From: an uncultured Dorea sp.
GTDB lineage: Bacteria > Bacillota > Clostridia > Lachnospirales > Lachnospiraceae
Direction of reading: 5' to 3'
Assembly (NCBI GenBank): GCA_910584615.1
Contig: CAJUAM010000019.1
Location: 1 to 64,000, forward strand
Length of the DNA: 64,000 nt
The position numbers and the translations under genes are program-made. Shown here piece after piece: positions 61,245-64,000 of this stretch (positions are counted from its first letter, which is position 1; the number at the start of each line of letters is the position of its first letter). The notes under the pieces are model-generated. The model had not been told where the DNA came from and made no database searches. It saw only the letters and a program-made list of their open reading frames with translations.

Positions 61245-61281
61245 AAAGGAACTTTGCTTGTCGCGGCATAGTTCCTTTTTT
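61245..61281 (+). terminator. Terminator between convergent genes
   Basis: AAAGGAACT (61245-61253) pairs with AGTTCCTTT (61270-61278, via a TTTTT tail) around a GC-containing loop. The convergent apbE gene ends at 61308. Confidence 0.8.
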
Positions 61282-61307
61282 AGCGGTGGATGTCAGTCTG
61301 GAGCGGA

Positions 61308-62297
61308 TTATTGATTTTTTTTAAGAAAATTGTCGGAATAGTGGATTTCGTTGTCATCTGTGATAAAGATGGCGTCCACGTTGTCCAAAAGGTTTACAAG
61401 CTTCATACCTTCTTCGAATCCAAGCAGGAAACAAGTGGTACTCATGGCGTCGGCGGTCAGTGACGAGTCAGTGATGATCGTTACGCTGGACAAAGAATTC
61501 TTGCAGGGACGTCCGGTATTAGGGCTTAAAATATGATGATAGAGCTTTCCTTTTTTTTCAAAATAACGTTGGTAAGTGCCAGTAGTGACGACAGATTTGT
61601 CGGCCACTTTAATGGAAGTGATGGGCTTGCCGCTCTCATCAAAAGGGCGCTGGATTCCAATGTTGTATTCAGAGCCGTCGGTTTTGGTGCCGAGAACCAG
61701 TACATTCCCGCCCAGATTGATGATGGCATGCTTTACGTTCTTCGATACGAGATAATCTTTTAATCGGTCTGCGATATATCCTTTGGCGATGGCGCCTACA
61801 TCCAGCGAGGCTTTGCGGTCTGTGAGCTTTACTTTATTGTCCACGATCATGATGTTGCGGTAGTTTACATGTTTTCTTCCGGAATTGATCTTTTTTTTGG
61901 AGGGGACGGACGGCTTTTCTGCGTGAAAATCCCACAGTTTTGATACAGAGCCGATCGTAATGTCAAACAGCCCTTTGGACATGTCGCCGTAGTAAATGCC
62001 TTTTTCAAGCAAAGTTATCGTATCGTCTGACACTTCTACAAATTGGCCCTTTGCGTTATTGATCTTTGAGATCTCACTGTCTTCATTGGACTTGGAAAAC
62101 TTTGCGTCGTATTCTTTACAGAGTTTTTCACAGCCCTTTATCACACTTTTATCTACCGGATCAAGTATCTTTATACTGATGACTGTGTCAAACAGTGTGT
62201 CTGTGTATGTCAGATCTTTTTTATCGGTGATACCAGAGCATCCGCTTATGAGCAAAGCCGCGGCGGATATGAGCGCAGTCAGTTTTTTTATCTTCAT
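61308..62297 (-). CDS. apbE: FAD:protein FMN transferase ApbE (lipoprotein)
   Basis: The 329-residue protein begins with a lipoprotein signal (MKIKKLTALISAAALLISGC, lipobox LISGC). ApbE blocks follow: DTVISIKILDPVD, the Mg/FAD region ASLDVGAIAKGYIADRLKDY, NLGGNVLVLGTKTDGSEYNI, and YHHILSPNTGRPCKNSLSSV. It covalently attaches FMN to Thr in SGxT motifs of extracytoplasmic domains. The RnfD and RnfG genes nearby carry such motifs. AAGGAGTGTTCT before the ATG (minus strand). Confidence 0.93.
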   Translation of the reverse strand: MKIKKLTALISAAALLISGCSGITDKKDLTYTDTLFDTVISIKILDPVDKSVIKGCEKLCKEYDAKFSKSNEDSEISKINNAKGQFVEVSDDTITLLEKGIYYGDMSKGLFDITIGSVSKLWDFHAEKPSVPSKKKINSGRKHVNYRNIMIVDNKVKLTDRKASLDVGAIAKGYIADRLKDYLVSKNVKHAIINLGGNVLVLGTKTDGSEYNIGIQRPFDESGKPITSIKVADKSVVTTGTYQRYFEKKGKLYHHILSPNTGRPCKNSLSSVTIITDSSLTADAMSTTCFLLGFEEGMKLVNLLDNVDAIFITDDNEIHYSDNFLKKNQ

Positions 62298-62473
62298 AGA
62301 ACACTCCTTGAACTAATATATTATGATATTAAGGCCATAAGGATCCTGACCTCATGCTGCCGCAGATTGTTTCGCATTTTATACTGCCGCGATCCTAAAG
62401 TCATTTATATGACCTTTTTACCCTAGCATCATATTATAGCAATGAAAAAGAAGATATGCAATCGAACATGTGG

Positions 62474-62502
62474 TTGCGAAGGGGGATTTATTGTGGTAGA
62501 AT
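62474..62502 (+). promoter_or_regulatory. Promoter of the NusG-II/Gx transporter genes
   Basis: TTGCGA (62474-62479), 17 bases, TAGAAT (62497-62502). The 62298-62470 stretch is otherwise non-coding, with only a small GTCAT/ATGAC hairpin near 62400. Confidence 0.6.
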
Positions 62503-62532
62503 ATGTTTTGTAATCAGAGAGGGCGTGTGAAT

Positions 62533-62937
62533 ATGAAGCTTGAGTTAAAAAAGTTTAATTTAAAAGAGAAGATTGATCTGCAGAGGAAGGACTGGGTATT
62601 GATCGCTATTATCATATTTGTGGCAGGACTTGCTCTTTTGCTGCATGAGTTTATCGGGGGAAAAGGCGCGGGCTGCGTAACGGTTAAAGTGGAAGGTAAG
62701 ATAGAGGGAGTATACAGTCTTGCCAAGGATCGGGTCATTGAGATCAATGACGGGACGAATATTTTAGAGATCAGGAACGGTACTGCGGATGTGACGGGAG
62801 CAGATTGTCCGGATAAGCTCTGTGTGAATCAAAAAGCGATATCCAAGAATGGGGAGAGTATCATCTGCCTTCCCAATAAAGTAGTGGTAACGGTTGACAG
62901 CAGTGAGAACAGCGAATTTGACGCGGTTGCGCAGTAG
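62533..62937 (+). CDS. NusG domain II-type membrane-anchored protein (EetA-like)
   Basis: The 134-residue protein has a short cytoplasmic N-terminus and one membrane segment (DWVLIAIIIFVAGLALLL), then an extracytoplasmic domain. That domain has a conserved Cys pattern: DVTGADCPDKLCVNQKAISK, then IICLPNKVVVTV. This domain is the NusG_II (PF07009) type, seen in EetA of Listeria flavin-based extracellular electron transfer as I recall. ATG 62533 follows GAGAGGGCG. The paired Gx transporter gene lies 59 bases downstream. Confidence 0.8.
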   Translation: MKLELKKFNLKEKIDLQRKDWVLIAIIIFVAGLALLLHEFIGGKGAGCVTVKVEGKIEGVYSLAKDRVIEINDGTNILEIRNGTADVTGADCPDKLCVNQKAISKNGESIICLPNKVVVTVDSSENSEFDAVAQ

Positions 62938-62996
62938 AGGAAGGGCGGAATGGACATATCTGAAAGAAGACCAAAAGATAAAAAAGGAGGAGCCGG

Positions 62997-63494
62997 GTGA
63001 AGGACAGGGTTGCGTATTTTGGCATATTTACAGCGTTGGCATTAATTTTCAGCTATGTTGAGACACTGATCCCCATATCTTTTGGCATACCAGGGGTGAA
63101 GCTTGGTCTTGCCAATCTTATTATTGTAATAGTGCTTTATAAGACAGCGCTTAAAGATGCCTGTATGTTGTCTGTGGTCCGGGTACTTCTGGCAGGATTT
63201 TTATTCGGAAATTATTTTAGCATCATCTATAGTCTGGCAGGCGCGCTCCTTAGCCTTTTTGTGATGGCGATGTTAAAGAAGGCGGGAGGTTTTAGTGTTA
63301 TCGGAGTGAGTATTGCAGGCGGCGTATCCCACAATATCGGCCAGCTGATCGTGGCCATGCTTGTAGTAGAGACATTCCAGGTGGCTTATTATGTGCCTGT
63401 GCTTTTGACTGCGGGGCTTATTACAGGCTGTGTGATAGGGATACTGGCACAGGAGATGCTAAGGCGGCTTCTGCACTGGAGGATAGGCAGTTAA
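62997..63494 (+). CDS. Gx-transporter/heptaprenyl-diphosphate synthase component I family protein (EetB-like)
   Basis: The 165-residue membrane protein has about five hydrophobic segments, with the pattern ETLIPISFGIPGVKLGLANL and GFLFGNYFSIIYSLAGALLS. It is annotated in other genomes as Gx transporter family or heptaprenyl diphosphate synthase component I; the EetB protein of flavin-based electron transfer is the same family. GTG start with AAAGGAGG. It follows the NusG-II gene and precedes ruvA. Confidence 0.8.
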   Translation: MKDRVAYFGIFTALALIFSYVETLIPISFGIPGVKLGLANLIIVIVLYKTALKDACMLSVVRVLLAGFLFGNYFSIIYSLAGALLSLFVMAMLKKAGGFSVIGVSIAGGVSHNIGQLIVAMLVVETFQVAYYVPVLLTAGLITGCVIGILAQEMLRRLLHWRIGS

Positions 63495-63523
63495 TACTTT
63501 TAAATAGGATTTTGGGAGGAAAT

Positions 63524-64000
63524 ATGATTCAGTTTATAAGAGGAAAGCTTGTATCTGTGGAAGAAGACAGAGTGATCGTGGATGTGAATGGGGTAGGCTA
63601 TGGGATATTCATGTCAGTACAGGCTATGAGCCTTTTACCTCAGGCGGGTTCGGAAGTGAAGATACATACTTATCTGAATGTGAAGGAAGATGCCATGCAG
63701 CTTTTTGGGTTTCTTACAAGAGACGACCTTATGATCTTCCGTCTTCTGATCGGTGTGAATGGAATCGGACCAAAGGGAGGACAGGCGATTTTGTCGGTAT
63801 TGCCGCCGGATGATCTGCGTTTTGCAGTGCTTGCGGGCGATGTGAAAGCTATATCGGCGGCGCCGGGAATCGGGAAAAAGACAGCGGAAAAGCTGATTCT
63901 TGAACTCAGGGACAAGTTAAAGATCGAGGATGTGCTTGATCATCAAGTTTCAGAGGCGGCAGTCTCAGGAAAGGCAGCCGCGGGCGCGGACAATGTACAG
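63524..64000 (+). CDS. ruvA: Holliday junction helicase subunit RuvA (truncated by window end)
   Basis: The frame begins MIQFIRGKLVSVEEDRVIVD with the RuvA OB-fold, then VGYGIFMSV, and the helix-hairpin-helix pairs (LLIGVNGIGPKGGQAILSVL and AISAAPGIGKKTAEKLILEL). The first 159 codons are visible and the gene runs on past base 64000, so its C-terminal domain III is outside the window. RuvA binds the four-way junction and loads RuvB. TGGGAGGAAAT start. Confidence 0.95.
   Translation, partial: MIQFIRGKLVSVEEDRVIVDVNGVGYGIFMSVQAMSLLPQAGSEVKIHTYLNVKEDAMQLFGFLTRDDLMIFRLLIGVNGIGPKGGQAILSVLPPDDLRFAVLAGDVKAISAAPGIGKKTAEKLILELRDKLKIEDVLDHQVSEAAVSGKAAAGADNVQ

Overview
The window looks like chromosomal DNA of an anaerobic, low-to-moderate GC Gram-positive gut bacterium of the Lachnospiraceae (Clostridia). 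The evidence is the strong AGGAGG-type ribosome sites, a perfect CIRCE element ahead of hrcA-grpE-dnaK-dnaJ, a six-subunit Rnf complex in the order C-D-G-E-A-B, a biotin/Na+ decarboxylase cluster, neighbouring ispH and rpsA, and many gene families typical of this group. The species cannot be named from sequence alone. No rRNA, tRNA, CRISPR array or complete insertion sequence was seen.

Layout. 0-2.3 kb: an MGMT-like gene, an internally deleted Rpn-family nuclease pseudogene and maf. 2.4-6.7 kb: a five-gene operon (YbaK-like deacylase, pentapeptide protein, ABC-class ATPase, trmO, YdeI-like). 6.7-9 kb: small remnants, then an FMN riboswitch controlling the riboflavin transporter ribU, and a flavin-binding PNPOx-like protein. 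9-12.5 kb: a ParB-like/BMP fusion protein, a 42-bp tandem repeat, a phosphoesterase and a cluster of truncated genes. 12.6-16 kb: an AT-rich accessory pair, a PLD-helicase-DUF3427 protein with a NUDIX hydrolase, which is the best defence-like candidate. 16-19 kb: a CsoR-regulated copper operon whose ATPase carries a C-terminal CopZ-like domain with its own internal ribosome site. 19-25.5 kb: TauE/SafE, hypothetical, DUF2971, aldo/keto reductase, a DD-carboxypeptidase and an intact Rpn-family gene between two near-identical terminators. 25.6-30.7 kb: the heat-shock operon. 30.7-44.3 kb: metabolic and transport genes (Fe-ADH, MATE, RidA, Mrp, amidohydrolase, aminopeptidase P, an FtsX-type ABC exporter, a POT peptide transporter).

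44.4-49.9 kb: a carboxyltransferase, Na+ pump gamma, biotin carrier, Na+ pump beta and oxaloacetate-decarboxylase-alpha cluster. It contains every part of a 12S/5S/1.3S transcarboxylase plus the Na+ pump. 50-54.9 kb: an RpiR regulator, a HI0933-like flavoprotein, cmk, ispH and an S1-domain protein. 55-63.5 kb: rnfCDGEAB, a DUF2752 membrane protein, a Q/Y/N-rich membrane protein, apbE (flavin transferase, opposite strand) and a NusG-II/Gx-transporter pair of the kind called EetA/EetB in flavin-based extracellular electron transfer. The window ends inside ruvA.

Taken together, flavin uptake (ribU), flavinylation (apbE), Rnf and the EetAB-like pair form one theme. Ion-motive energy conservation by Rnf and the biotin-dependent Na+ pump forms a second. 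The boxes and domains are read directly from the sequence; functional links are inferred unless stated.
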